Source: Clostridium sp. (GTDB lineage: Bacteria > Bacillota > Clostridia > Clostridiales > Clostridiaceae). From it: a DNA stretch of 64,000 nucleotides. The DNA is taken from positions 124,001-188,000 of the forward strand of contig JARKVD010000017.1 in the NCBI GenBank assembly GCA_029851835.1, read 5' to 3'. This document shows, in pieces, positions 37,481-46,284 of this stretch. The translations under genes were made by a program, and so were the position numbers. Under the pieces are notes generated by a model. It saw nothing but the letters and a program-made list of their open reading frames with translations. It had not been told where the DNA came from and made no database searches. Each line of letters begins with the position of its first letter. The stretch's first letter is position 1.

Positions 37481-38674
37481 TTAAACAGTTAAAGCTTTAG
37501 TATCTCTTGCTATAACTAACTCTTCGTTTGTTGGTATAACAAATACTTTTACTTTAGCTCCATCTTTGCTTATTTCTCTAGCTTTTCCTCTTACATTGTT
37601 CTTCTCTGCATCTAATTCAATTCCTAAGAACTCTAAGCCTTTGCAAATATCAAGTCTAGTTTCGATAGCATTTTCTCCTAAACCTGCTGTAAATACAACT
37701 GCATCTACTCCACCCATAGCTGCTGCGTAAGCACCTATCATTTCTCTTACTCTGTAGTTGAATACATCTAATGCAAGTATAGCTCTTTCATTTCCTTGTG
37801 CTGCTGCATCTTCAATATCTCTGAAGTCGCTGCTTACACCAGAAATTCCGAATACACCTGATTTTTTGTTCATTAGGTTATCAACCTCTGCCGCACTCAT
37901 ATTACACTCTTTTTGTAAGAATGTAACTATAGCAGGGTCTATGTTACCACATCTTGTTCCCATAGCTATACCTTCAAGTGGAGTGAATCCCATACTTGTA
38001 TCTATACATTTACCATTTTTTATAGCTGCTAAGCTAGCACCATTTCCAAGGTGACAAGTGATGATTTTAACGTCTTTTATATCTTTTCCTAACATCTTAG
38101 CGCACTCAGCTGATACAAATTTGTGAGAAGTTCCGTGGAAACCGTATTTTCTTATTCCGTGGTTCTCATATAATTCATATGGAAGTGGGTAGATATAAGA
38201 TGTTTTTGGCATTGTTTGATGGAATGCTGTATCAAATACTGCAACCATTGGAGTTGATGGCATTAAGCTCTTGCAAGCATTAATTCCGATTATGTTTGCT
38301 GGGTTGTGAAGCGGTGCAAGTTTAACACACTCTTCTAAGCTAACCATAACCTCATCGTTTATTAATACAGACTCAGCATATTTTTCTCCACCGTGAACAA
38401 CTCTGTGTCCTACTGCAGATATTTCATCCATAGAAGCTATAACACCATGAGTCTCATCAACTAATGCATCCAAAACTAATTTTATAGCGTCTTTGTGGTC
38501 TGCCATTGGTTGCTCTACTATGTATTTATCTTTTCCTGGAACCTTTTGAGTTAAAACAGACCCTTCAATTCCTATTCTTTCTACTAATCCTTGTGCTAAA
38601 CTCTCTTCATTTTCCATATTTATTAATTGGTATTTTAATGAAGAACTTCCACAGTTTATTACTAATACTTTCAT
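37481..38674 (-). CDS. ackA: Acetate kinase
   Basis: 397 residues. Family signatures [15 protein letters not shown] at the N-terminus, [14 protein letters not shown] near 175 and the ATP site [12 protein letters not shown]. It makes ATP and acetate from acetyl phosphate, the energy-conserving end of clostridial fermentation. It follows pta by 100 bp; an imperfect palindrome lies in that gap. No clear terminator follows. Confidence 0.99.
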   Translation of the reverse strand: MKVLVINCGSSSLKYQLINMENEESLAQGLVERIGIEGSVLTQKVPGKDKYIVEQPMADHKDAIKLVLDALVDETHGVIASMDEISAVGHRVVHGGEKYAESVLINDEVMVSLEECVKLAPLHNPANIIGINACKSLMPSTPMVAVFDTAFHQTMPKTSYIYPLPYELYENHGIRKYGFHGTSHKFVSAECAKMLGKDIKDVKIITCHLGNGASLAAIKNGKCIDTSMGFTPLEGIAMGTRCGNIDPAIVTFLQKECNMSAAEVDNLMNKKSGVFGISGVSSDFRDIEDAAAQGNERAILALDVFNYRVREMIGAYAAAMGGVDAVVFTAGLGENAIETRLDICKGLEFLGIELDAEKNNVRGKAREISKDGAKVKVFVIPTNEELVIARDTKALTV

Positions 38675-38697
38675 TACTTAATTCCTCCTATCTTTTA

Positions 38698-38727
38698 TCT
38701 AATATGATAATATATCATTATATTAGA
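38698..38727. promoter_or_regulatory. Imperfect 30-bp palindrome in the pta-ackA gap
   Basis: TCTAATATGATAATATATCA followed by TTATATTAGA; the outer eight bases on each side pair perfectly. It sits 24 bp before the ackA start. Could be an operator or mRNA hairpin; AT-rich, so of limited weight. Confidence 0.3.
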
Positions 38728-38774
38728 TTACCTTATATTGAACCTTTAATCAACATTATATTTCTTGGTATATA

Positions 38775-39773
38775 TTAGCTATTTTGAGCTTGAACTGCTG
38801 TAATTGCTACAACATTTACTATATCATCTACACTACAGCCTCTAGATAAGTCATTGATTGGCTTAGCAAAACCTTGACAAACAGGTCCTATAGCTTCTGC
38901 CCCTGCAAATCTTTGAACTAATTTATATCCAATATTTCCAGCTTGTAAATCTGGGAATATTAGAACGTTAGCATTTCCTGCTACTTCGCTTCCTGGTGCT
39001 TTTAAGCTTGCAACCTTACCAACTATAGCAGCATCTAATTGTAATTCTCCATCTATAGCAAGGTCAGGTCTAGCTTCTTTAGCTATTTGAGTAGCTTCAA
39101 CAACCTTACTTACATTTTCATGCTTTGCACTTCCCATTGTTGAGAAAGAAAGCATTGCAACCTTTGGATCCATTCCACAAAGTGCTTTAGCGTTTTCAGC
39201 TGTGCTGATTGCTATTGAAGCAAGCTCTTCTGCTGTTGGGTTTGGGTTAACTGCACAGTCTCCGAATAATAAAGTTCCTTCAGAACCGTATGGTGAGTTT
39301 GGAACTTCCATAACGAAGAAGCTTGATACAACTTTTGTTCCAGGTGCAGTTTTTATTATTTGAAGACCTGGTCTTAAAAGATCTCCAGTGCTATGTATTG
39401 CTCCAGATACTAATCCGTCTGCATCTTCCATTTTAACCATCATTGTTCCATAGTAAACAGGATCTTTAACTGTTGCTAAAGCTTTTTCTTCAGTCATACC
39501 TTTATTTTTTCTAAGCTCATAGAAAGCATTTGCATATTCTGCTGTTTTCTCAGATGTTTCCGGATCTATTATTTTAATCCCTTCAATATTCACTCCGAAA
39601 GATTTAGCATTAGCTTTAACTGTAGCTTCATTTCCTAATAAAACTACATCAGCAATTTTGTTTGTGTGGATTATCTCCGCAGCTTTTAAATTTCTTTCTT
39701 CTTCCCCCTCTGGAAGTACTATTGTTTTCACATTTTGTTGTGCTAATTTCCTAACTTTTTGTGTAAAACTCAT
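38775..39773 (-). CDS. pta: Phosphate acetyltransferase
   Basis: 332 residues, the short single-domain Gram-positive type without the regulatory N-terminus of E. coli Pta. Motifs TIVLPEGEEERNLKAAEII, GAIHSTGDLLRPGLQII and NVLIFPDLQAGNIGYKL. It converts acetyl-CoA and phosphate to acetyl phosphate for AckA. Has its own promoter; divergent from tmcAL. Confidence 0.98.
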   Translation of the reverse strand: MSFTQKVRKLAQQNVKTIVLPEGEEERNLKAAEIIHTNKIADVVLLGNEATVKANAKSFGVNIEGIKIIDPETSEKTAEYANAFYELRKNKGMTEEKALATVKDPVYYGTMMVKMEDADGLVSGAIHSTGDLLRPGLQIIKTAPGTKVVSSFFVMEVPNSPYGSEGTLLFGDCAVNPNPTAEELASIAISTAENAKALCGMDPKVAMLSFSTMGSAKHENVSKVVEATQIAKEARPDLAIDGELQLDAAIVGKVASLKAPGSEVAGNANVLIFPDLQAGNIGYKLVQRFAGAEAIGPVCQGFAKPINDLSRGCSVDDIVNVVAITAVQAQNS

Positions 39774-39817
39774 TATGTTCTCTCCTCTCAGTAAAAAAAT
39801 TCAAAATATCCCTTATT

Positions 39818-39847
39818 AATATACCCCTTTTCACATATATTTTTCAA
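39818..39847 (-). promoter_or_regulatory. Candidate promoter of pta
   Basis: Minus strand: TTGAAA, 18-bp spacer, TATATT, about 45 nt before the pta ATG. Confidence 0.5.
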
Positions 39848-39885
39848 CCTTTATAGCGATTTTTTTTTATTTAGTATATAATAAT

Positions 39886-39920
39886 TGCTAATATGACATG
39901 CTTTTATTGTTATATTAGCA
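39886..39920. promoter_or_regulatory. Inverted repeat between pta and tmcAL
   Basis: TGCTAATAT and ATATTAGCA (9-bp perfect arms, 17-bp spacing) in the divergent intergenic region. Possible operator or hairpin; no regulator recognised. Confidence 0.35.
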
Positions 39921-39963
39921 GATTATAACAATTAATTGTAAATTATATACGGAGGTAGATTAA

Positions 39964-41184
39964 ATGAAAATTTCCGGCATCATTGTTGAGTATAACCCTC
40001 TACACAACGGACACCTTTTCCATATCAATAAAACAAGAGAATTAACAAATAGCGATTTAGTCATCGCCGTTATGAGTGGTAACTTTAACCAAAGAGGCAT
40101 ACCTTCTATTATAGATAAATGGACAAAAACAAAATTAGCTCTTGAAAACGGTGTCGATATCGTATTTGAGCTTCCTTCAGTTTATGCTCTTTCATCTGCA
40201 GAGTTTTTCTCCTATGGAGCTACAAGCCTTTTAAACAGTTTAGGTGTTGTTGACTCTATCTGTTTTGGAAGCGAAGCCGGAGATATAACTCTCCTTGAAA
40301 CCATCGCTGAAGTTTTGGTCCATGAACCAGAAGAGTATAAAATTTTTTTAAAGAAAGAACTTAATAAAGGTCTTTTGTTTCCTAAAGCTCGTTCATTAGC
40401 TTTGATTGACTATTTAACTGTTAAGACGGATTATGATAAGGATTATTTATCTGAGCAATTGAACTCATCAAATAATATACTTGGTATAGAATACATTAAA
40501 AGTTTAAAAAGATTAAATAGCTCTATAAAGCCCTACACAATAAAACGCCTTGGCGGTTCTTATAACAGCGAAAACTTAAATAACATTTTCTCCAGTGCAA
40601 CTTCGATAAGACGCGCTTTAAACAATAATGAGGATATCTTAAATCTAAACCACCATGTACCTGAAAGTGTTTATTTAGAACTTCTTGCATTAAAGAATAG
40701 TAATTACACCTTTGCTTTTGAAGATATGATGTATCCTTATATAAAATATAGGGCACTTTCCAGCAGGCATAATCTATTTGAAAACCTTCCCGATGCCTCC
40801 GAAGGACTTCACAATAAAATACTTTCATCTATTGAAAACTCATCCTCATATGAAGAATGTATTTCTAATTCAAAAAGCAAAAGATATACCTATACTAGAA
40901 TAAGCCGTATACTCTGTCAGTATTACCTAGGCTTTCACCATTATAATATAGTTAATATGCGTAAAGCACCTTGCCCTTATGCACGTATTCTAGGTTTCAC
41001 TTCTTCTGGTGCATCAGTCTTAAAATCTATAAAAGAAAACTCCTCAATCCCTATGTACTCAAAGCTACCGAAGAAAACAAACCCAACATTAGATCTTGAT
41101 TTACAATGTACAAGAGGATATAGCATACTTAATCCTTATATAAGATTTAATGAAGATAGGTTAAGAAGTCCTATTATAAGATAA
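39964..41184 (+). CDS. tmcAL: tRNA(Met) cytidine acetate ligase TmcAL (YlbM)
   Basis: 406 residues. N-terminal nucleotidyltransferase HIGH-like motif IIVEYNPLHNGHLFHINKTR, then AVMSGNFNQRG and LENGVDIVFELPSVYALSSA, all typical of this family. It activates acetate with ATP to make N4-acetylcytidine at the wobble base of elongator tRNA-Met. It is on the plus strand, divergent from pta, with a GGAGG ribosome site and a terminator downstream. Confidence 0.95.
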   Translation: MKISGIIVEYNPLHNGHLFHINKTRELTNSDLVIAVMSGNFNQRGIPSIIDKWTKTKLALENGVDIVFELPSVYALSSAEFFSYGATSLLNSLGVVDSICFGSEAGDITLLETIAEVLVHEPEEYKIFLKKELNKGLLFPKARSLALIDYLTVKTDYDKDYLSEQLNSSNNILGIEYIKSLKRLNSSIKPYTIKRLGGSYNSENLNNIFSSATSIRRALNNNEDILNLNHHVPESVYLELLALKNSNYTFAFEDMMYPYIKYRALSSRHNLFENLPDASEGLHNKILSSIENSSSYEECISNSKSKRYTYTRISRILCQYYLGFHHYNIVNMRKAPCPYARILGFTSSGASVLKSIKENSSIPMYSKLPKKTNPTLDLDLQCTRGYSILNPYIRFNEDRLRSPIIR

Positions 41185-41258
41185 ATATTCTCATATAAAG
41201 TACTAACTTAAACTTATTACCCTTAAATAATCAAAAATCTTCTTATTTAAATACTAAA

Positions 41259-41302
41259 ACTTCCAATATGGATTAATTTCATATTGGAAGTTCTTATTTT
41301 TA
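41259..41302 (+). terminator. Intrinsic terminator after tmcAL
   Basis: Thirteen-bp stem AACTTCCAATATG / CATATTGGAAGTT with a 9-nt loop, then CTTATTTTT on the plus strand. Confidence 0.75.
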
Positions 41303-41376
41303 AATCATTCTTATCATAACAATTAATGATTTTAAATATATTTAATATTATAATCTCTATGAAAGGACTGAGTTAA

Positions 41377-42567
41377 ATGAACACACTCTTATCCATTGTT
41401 ATAATAGCAATTATAATTCTTTTGTACCTATTTATAAAGAATCTAAATTTTAATTCCAATGCTAAAAATCTAATATACACTTTAGCATTATCTGCATTAA
41501 TATTATACATAATTCTAAACCCCAAAAACTGTATAGAATACACTTTAAATGGAGCAAAATTATTTTTTAATTCCGTATTTCCTTCCCTATTTCCTTTTCT
41601 AGTAATAGTAAATTTAATTTTTGCTTTTGGAGGCATGGAAATCTACTCTAAATTTTTGGGAAAGATTCTTTGTTCACCTCTAGGATTACCAAAGGAATGC
41701 AGTGTAGTTTTGCTCTCTAGTATATTTTGTGGCTACCCTCTCGGTGCTAGATATGCTGGGAAACTATATGAAAACAACATTATAGATAAAAAAACCCTAC
41801 AACGCTTATTAAATATTGCTACTAACGGAAGTCCTCTTTTTATAATAGGAACTGTTGGTACTGCAATGCTGCATAGTTCCTTTTTAGGATATGTGCTTTT
41901 AATTTCTAACACTATTTCATGTTTTATGATGGGCTTTATACTTCCAGGAAGACATAAGGCTAAAAGAAACATAAATTATTCCCATCCTTCAGTGGCCGTT
42001 ACATCTTTAGAAAGTAATTCTCCCAATCTAGGCGTTGCACTGAAAAGCTCCCTTGAAGATGCAGTAAAAACATGCCTCTCCATAGGAAGCTTTGTAATAA
42101 TTTTCTCAGTAATTATTAACATAATAAAAAACAGTGCAATATATTACACTGCTTTAAATCAAATATGCAACTCACTTTTAATACCAACTGAAATAATTAA
42201 TGGATCTTTTCTAGGTTTTATTGAAATCACCAATGGATGTAACATTCTTGCACTAAGTAACCTTTCATCAACTATAAAAACTGTAATTTGCAGCTTCTTA
42301 GTAGGTTTCAGTGGTCTATCTATCACAGCACAGGTTTACTCTTTTATATATCCTTACAAAATCTCCATGAAAAAATATATGTTCTTCAAAGTGATTCAAG
42401 GTATTATTGGTGCAGTTATCACATTTTTAATATTAAAAATGCCATTTACAATGATAGAACAGGAAACCTTTATTTCAAGTAATACCATAATAAAATCAGA
42501 AACTCCAATTTTAATTATACTGTTAGCACTCCTTATCTTGCCTTTATTATCCAAAAAACTAAAATAA
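41377..42567 (+). CDS. ylbJ: Sporulation integral membrane protein YlbJ
   Basis: 396 residues, polytopic with about ten hydrophobic segments from the N-terminal LLSIVIIAIIILLYLFI to the C-terminal ILIILLALLILPLL. Matches the nucleoside-recognition/SpoIIM-like YlbJ pattern: NSVFPSLFPFLVIVNLI, LPKECSVVLLSSIFCGYPLG and EITNGCNILA. In B. subtilis YlbJ is a sporulation protein needed for spore resistance. It ends seven bases from the convergent coiled-coil gene, with no terminator between. Confidence 0.92.
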   Translation: MNTLLSIVIIAIIILLYLFIKNLNFNSNAKNLIYTLALSALILYIILNPKNCIEYTLNGAKLFFNSVFPSLFPFLVIVNLIFAFGGMEIYSKFLGKILCSPLGLPKECSVVLLSSIFCGYPLGARYAGKLYENNIIDKKTLQRLLNIATNGSPLFIIGTVGTAMLHSSFLGYVLLISNTISCFMMGFILPGRHKAKRNINYSHPSVAVTSLESNSPNLGVALKSSLEDAVKTCLSIGSFVIIFSVIINIIKNSAIYYTALNQICNSLLIPTEIINGSFLGFIEITNGCNILALSNLSSTIKTVICSFLVGFSGLSITAQVYSFIYPYKISMKKYMFFKVIQGIIGAVITFLILKMPFTMIEQETFISSNTIIKSETPILIILLALLILPLLSKKLK

Positions 42568-42574
42568 AGTAAGG

Positions 42575-43132
42575 TTATTCCTTTGAGTTTCCTAACTCTT
42601 TATTGTTCTCTCTAATCCTAGTTGTTGTGGAAGAAATTTCTTTGTAAATTTTTATAAGCATTTCTTCCATTTCATTTTGTACAATCTTTAAGGATTCTTC
42701 CCCTATTAAATCAATATCCTTTTGAAGTGTACTTAATGTATTATCAGCATAGTTCATAACACCATATCTTAATTCTTTAGCTTCTTTAATAGCAGCAGCT
42801 TTTATCTGATTTGCTTCACTATTTGCTTTTTCTAAAATTTCATCAGCTTCTCTTCTTGCAGCTAATAGAACATCACAGTTTTCATATTCCTCTTGAGCTC
42901 GTTTTCTACTATTTTCGATAATAGCTAATTCTTCTTTACGAGCTTCACTGAGAATTGTATCTCTTCGTCTAACTAAATTTTTTGCTTCCTCTAATTCATC
43001 AGGAAGAGCTCTTCTAATTTCATTTAACGTAGATAAAATTTCTTTTTTATTAATTGATATCTTACCAACTAAATTTTTAGGTGACATCTCAATATTTTGT
43101 TGTAAATAATCTATTAATTCTATTACCTTCAT
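42575..43132 (-). CDS. Coiled-coil protein of unknown function (often annotated 'ATPase')
   Basis: 185 residues, highly charged and almost wholly helical, with a heptad-rich centre (KEELAIIENSRKRAQEEYEN, EADEILEKANSEANQIKAAA) like the stalk subunit of rotary ATPases or DivIVA-type proteins. No Walker motif, so the database name 'ATPase' reflects similarity to subunit stalks, not activity. Starts directly after the coaD stop, so it is translated from the rsmD-coaD mRNA. Confidence 0.8.
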   Translation of the reverse strand: MKVIELIDYLQQNIEMSPKNLVGKISINKKEILSTLNEIRRALPDELEEAKNLVRRRDTILSEARKEELAIIENSRKRAQEEYENCDVLLAARREADEILEKANSEANQIKAAAIKEAKELRYGVMNYADNTLSTLQKDIDLIGEESLKIVQNEMEEMLIKIYKEISSTTTRIRENNKELGNSKE

Positions 43133-43627
43133 CTATTTTTCCTCCTCAAACATTATTGCTCTTTTCCTTATTTCATCTTCCAGTTCCCCAGGTATTAAGC
43201 CTTCCAAATTTCCTTTAAATGTAGCTACCTGTTTTATAGCTGAAGAACTAAGATATGAATATTTAGAGTTAGTCATCATAAACATAGTTTCCTTAGTTTC
43301 ATTCAGCTTTTTATTCATTAACGCCATCTGCATTTCATAGTCAAAATCCGTCATTGTTCTAAGTCCTTTAACTATAACATCAATATCTTCATCATCCATT
43401 AAATCAACTAAAAGTCCTTCAAAACTTCTTACCTTTACATTGCCAAGATATGAAGCAACTCTTTCTATCATAGCTACTCTTTCATCTGGTTTAAACCAAC
43501 CTTTTTTATCTGGATTTACCAACACCGCAACTACCACTTCATCAAAAACATATGAACATCTTTTTATAATATCTAAATGACCATTTGTAATAGGATCAAA
43601 ACTTCCTGGATAAACTGCTTTACTCAT
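43133..43627 (-). CDS. coaD: Phosphopantetheine adenylyltransferase
   Basis: 164 residues. [20 protein letters not shown] carries the nucleotidyl-transfer HxGH-type motif; [20 protein letters not shown] is the second active-site motif. It makes dephospho-CoA, the step after CoaBC, which is also in this window. The rsmD-coaD pairing is standard in Firmicutes; the genes are three bases apart. Confidence 0.98.
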   Translation of the reverse strand: MSKAVYPGSFDPITNGHLDIIKRCSYVFDEVVVAVLVNPDKKGWFKPDERVAMIERVASYLGNVKVRSFEGLLVDLMDDEDIDVIVKGLRTMTDFDYEMQMALMNKKLNETKETMFMMTNSKYSYLSSSAIKQVATFKGNLEGLIPGELEDEIRKRAIMFEEEK

Positions 43628-43630
43628 ATC

Positions 43631-44185
43631 TTACTCCCCAAACTCATATAAACACACAGTGGTGTTTCCATACTTTCTTTGTTTAACTAAAACTATATCT
43701 TCATATCCTCCACAAATTTCCTCCTCTGAATCAATCTTTGTTACTATTAATCCATCAGCGCTAAGCAAATTATACTTCTTAATTAATTCCAATGATGGAG
43801 GTATCATATCCTTTGCATAAGGTGGATCTATAAAAATCAAATCAAAAACTTTTCCTTGCTTCCCAAAAGTTTCAAGATATTTAAATGAATCACCCTTATG
43901 TGCTGTACAAAAGTCCTCAAACTTTAAATCTATGATATTCTGTTTTAATTTACTAAATGTATCATCTCCCATGTCTATAAGATGACATTCCTTAGCTCCT
44001 CTGCTGGTAGCTTCAAGGCCAAGACTACCTGTACCAGCAAACTGATCTAGAACAATGCTACCTCTAACATTGTTTTGTATTATGTTGAAAATAGATTCCT
44101 TCACTCTATCTAGGGTTGGTCTTGTTCCTAACCCTTCCGGAGAAAGAATCTTTCTTCCTCTAGCTTTTCCGGCTATTATTCTCAT
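43631..44185 (-). CDS. rsmD: 16S rRNA (guanine966-N2)-methyltransferase
   Basis: 184 residues. SAM-binding VLDQFAGTGSLGLEATSRGA and catalytic DLIFIDPPYAK, with N-terminal RIIAGKARGRKI and RPTLDRVKESIFNII. Methylates G966 of 16S rRNA near the P site. Lies 16 bases after recG with an AAAAGGAG ribosome site. Confidence 0.97.
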   Translation of the reverse strand: MRIIAGKARGRKILSPEGLGTRPTLDRVKESIFNIIQNNVRGSIVLDQFAGTGSLGLEATSRGAKECHLIDMGDDTFSKLKQNIIDLKFEDFCTAHKGDSFKYLETFGKQGKVFDLIFIDPPYAKDMIPPSLELIKKYNLLSADGLIVTKIDSEEEICGGYEDIVLVKQRKYGNTTVCLYEFGE

Positions 44186-44201
44186 TTTATTCTCCTTTTC
44201 C

Positions 44202-46235
44202 TTAGTTAAAGCATATATACTTTGTGCTTCTTTCTAGGTTCATAATTATTTCTTTTAAAATTCTTTGATTTTCCTCATCTTTTTTATCAAAGAATTTTTT
44301 TGCTTCAACATTTGCAAGCTTAAACAATTGAAAATCTTCACTTAAGTCACTAAGAATTAAACCATTATCTCCAGATTGTCTCATACCAAACATTTCTCCG
44401 CTTCCTCTAAGCTGCAAGTCCTGTTCAGCTATATAAAAGCCATCACTGCTTCTCTTCATAATTTCCATCCTTCGCTTGGTTGTTTCACTTTTGATATTGG
44501 CAACCAGAACACAGTATGATTTAAAATCTCCTCTTCCCACTCTGCCCCTAAGTTGATGCAGCTGAGATAAGCCAAATCGTTCCGCATTTTCAATTATCAT
44601 CATAGTTGCATTAGGGACATTTACTCCTACCTCTATTACTGTAGTTGAAATTAAAACCTTAATCCTTCCTGCTTTAAATTCTCCCATGATAAAATTTTTG
44701 TCCTTATTACTCATTTTACCATGAAGAATGGCGATTTCCACACTTTTAAAGTAACTTTTTTTAAGTTCTTCATATAAACTTTCTACAGAACTTAATTTCA
44801 TGTCCTCATTTTCTTCCACAAGAGGGCATACCACATATACCTGTCTTCCCTTTGCAATTTCTTGGAGAGCAAAATTATACACTCTACTTTTTTCCTCCAT
44901 AGATAGATAATAAGTATCTATTGGTTTTCTTCCTGGCGGTAATGTATCTATGATTGACACATCTAAATCACCATACATATATAAGCACAGAGTTCTTGGT
45001 ATTGGTGTTGCACTCATAACTAGAACATCTATATCTTCCCTTTTATTACCTAACTTAGTTCGTTGACCTACCCCGAATCTATGCTGTTCATCAGTAATAA
45101 TAAGTCCTAAATTATTAAATACCACATTATCTTCAATGAGGGCATGGGTTCCAATTATTATATCAATTTCTCCCTTAGCAAGCCTCTCTTTAATAATCCC
45201 TTTATTTTTTTCAGTTGTACTTCCTGTTAAAAGTTCAACTTTAATATTAAAATCTTTATATAGCTTTTCAGCTTCATAAAAATGTTGTTTTGCTAATATT
45301 TCTGTAGGTGCCATCATAGCGCCCTGATACCCATTCATCACAACATTAAATAAAGCTATTAAAGCCACTATAGTTTTTCCACTTCCAACATCTCCTTGAA
45401 CCAATCTATTCATAGGTGCAGAAGATTTTTGATCTCTTAAAATCTCTCTTACAGTTCTTGTTTGAGCTTCAGTTAGGGTAAAAGGCAATTTTTTCTTAAA
45501 CTCCTTTAACTCTGAAGAAATATTAAAGCTTATCCCCTTAGAACTAAGATTTCTATTCTTTAGTGCAATCAATTTTAATGAATATGTAAAAAGCTCTTGA
45601 AACTTTAATCTTCTTCGTGCTTCATCTAAAAGTCTTAAACTTTTAGGATTATGTATATTTCTAATGGCCTCATTCAGCGAAATAAATTGCTGTTCTTTTA
45701 CAATCCATTGCGGAAGATTTTCCTCAATGGTGACTAAATTTAAGACCTCCGTAACAATTTTATTTATAAAAGTATTTGATATGTCATCTTTAAGGGAATA
45801 CTTAGCCATTATATCACTACTTTCAGCAGTAGTATTTCTCATTATAACTGCATTCATTATAACAAATTCTCTTCCCTGCTTTTCTAATTTACCATTAATA
45901 ACATACTTCGAACCAACTTTAAATCCCGTTTTTACATAGGGCTGATTAAACCATAAGCCTTTGATTAAAATTCCATTATGGGAAAACCTTATTGTTGTCA
46001 TAACCTTTCTAGTTTTAGTTCTTATATCAGGAAGTATCCTATCAACTTCAACCTCTAGAATCACCTTTTCTTTACCTTTTATATCATTTAAATCATCAAC
46101 AATAAATATGCTTTCATAATCTCTAGGAAAATATAATAGCAAGTCTAAAACACTATATATTCCACATTGTCCTAGCTTTTCAGCCATCTTAGGCCCTACC
46201 CCTTTAATAGCTGTAACACTACTATAAATATTCAC
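44202..46235 (-). CDS. recG: ATP-dependent DNA helicase RecG
   Basis: 677 residues, GTG start. N-terminal wedge/OB domain with GVGPKMAEKLGQCGI at its front, helicase lobes with Walker A RLVQGDVGSGKTIVALIA near 280, DEQHRFGVGQR (DEQH box) and QLRGRVGRGDFKSYC (motif VI), then the C-terminal RecG domain (RGSGEMFGMRQSG). It regresses stalled forks and branch-migrates junctions. Confidence 0.98.
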   Translation of the reverse strand: MNIYSSVTAIKGVGPKMAEKLGQCGIYSVLDLLLYFPRDYESIFIVDDLNDIKGKEKVILEVEVDRILPDIRTKTRKVMTTIRFSHNGILIKGLWFNQPYVKTGFKVGSKYVINGKLEKQGREFVIMNAVIMRNTTAESSDIMAKYSLKDDISNTFINKIVTEVLNLVTIEENLPQWIVKEQQFISLNEAIRNIHNPKSLRLLDEARRRLKFQELFTYSLKLIALKNRNLSSKGISFNISSELKEFKKKLPFTLTEAQTRTVREILRDQKSSAPMNRLVQGDVGSGKTIVALIALFNVVMNGYQGAMMAPTEILAKQHFYEAEKLYKDFNIKVELLTGSTTEKNKGIIKERLAKGEIDIIIGTHALIEDNVVFNNLGLIITDEQHRFGVGQRTKLGNKREDIDVLVMSATPIPRTLCLYMYGDLDVSIIDTLPPGRKPIDTYYLSMEEKSRVYNFALQEIAKGRQVYVVCPLVEENEDMKLSSVESLYEELKKSYFKSVEIAILHGKMSNKDKNFIMGEFKAGRIKVLISTTVIEVGVNVPNATMMIIENAERFGLSQLHQLRGRVGRGDFKSYCVLVANIKSETTKRRMEIMKRSSDGFYIAEQDLQLRGSGEMFGMRQSGDNGLILSDLSEDFQLFKLANVEAKKFFDKKDEENQRILKEIIMNLERSTKYICFN

Positions 46236-46262
46236 TTTATCACTCCATACTCCTTAATATAG

Positions 46263-46284
46263 AAAAAAAGCCCTAAGGCTTTTA
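46263..46284 (-). terminator. Intrinsic terminator after fakA
   Basis: AAAGCC / GGCTTT short stem followed on the minus strand by a run of seven T; it begins within the fakA stop codon. Confidence 0.7.

Noticed and set aside
41373-41636. 87-aa minus-strand ORF opposite the start of ylbJ
   Set aside because: Shadow of ylbJ; no ribosome site.
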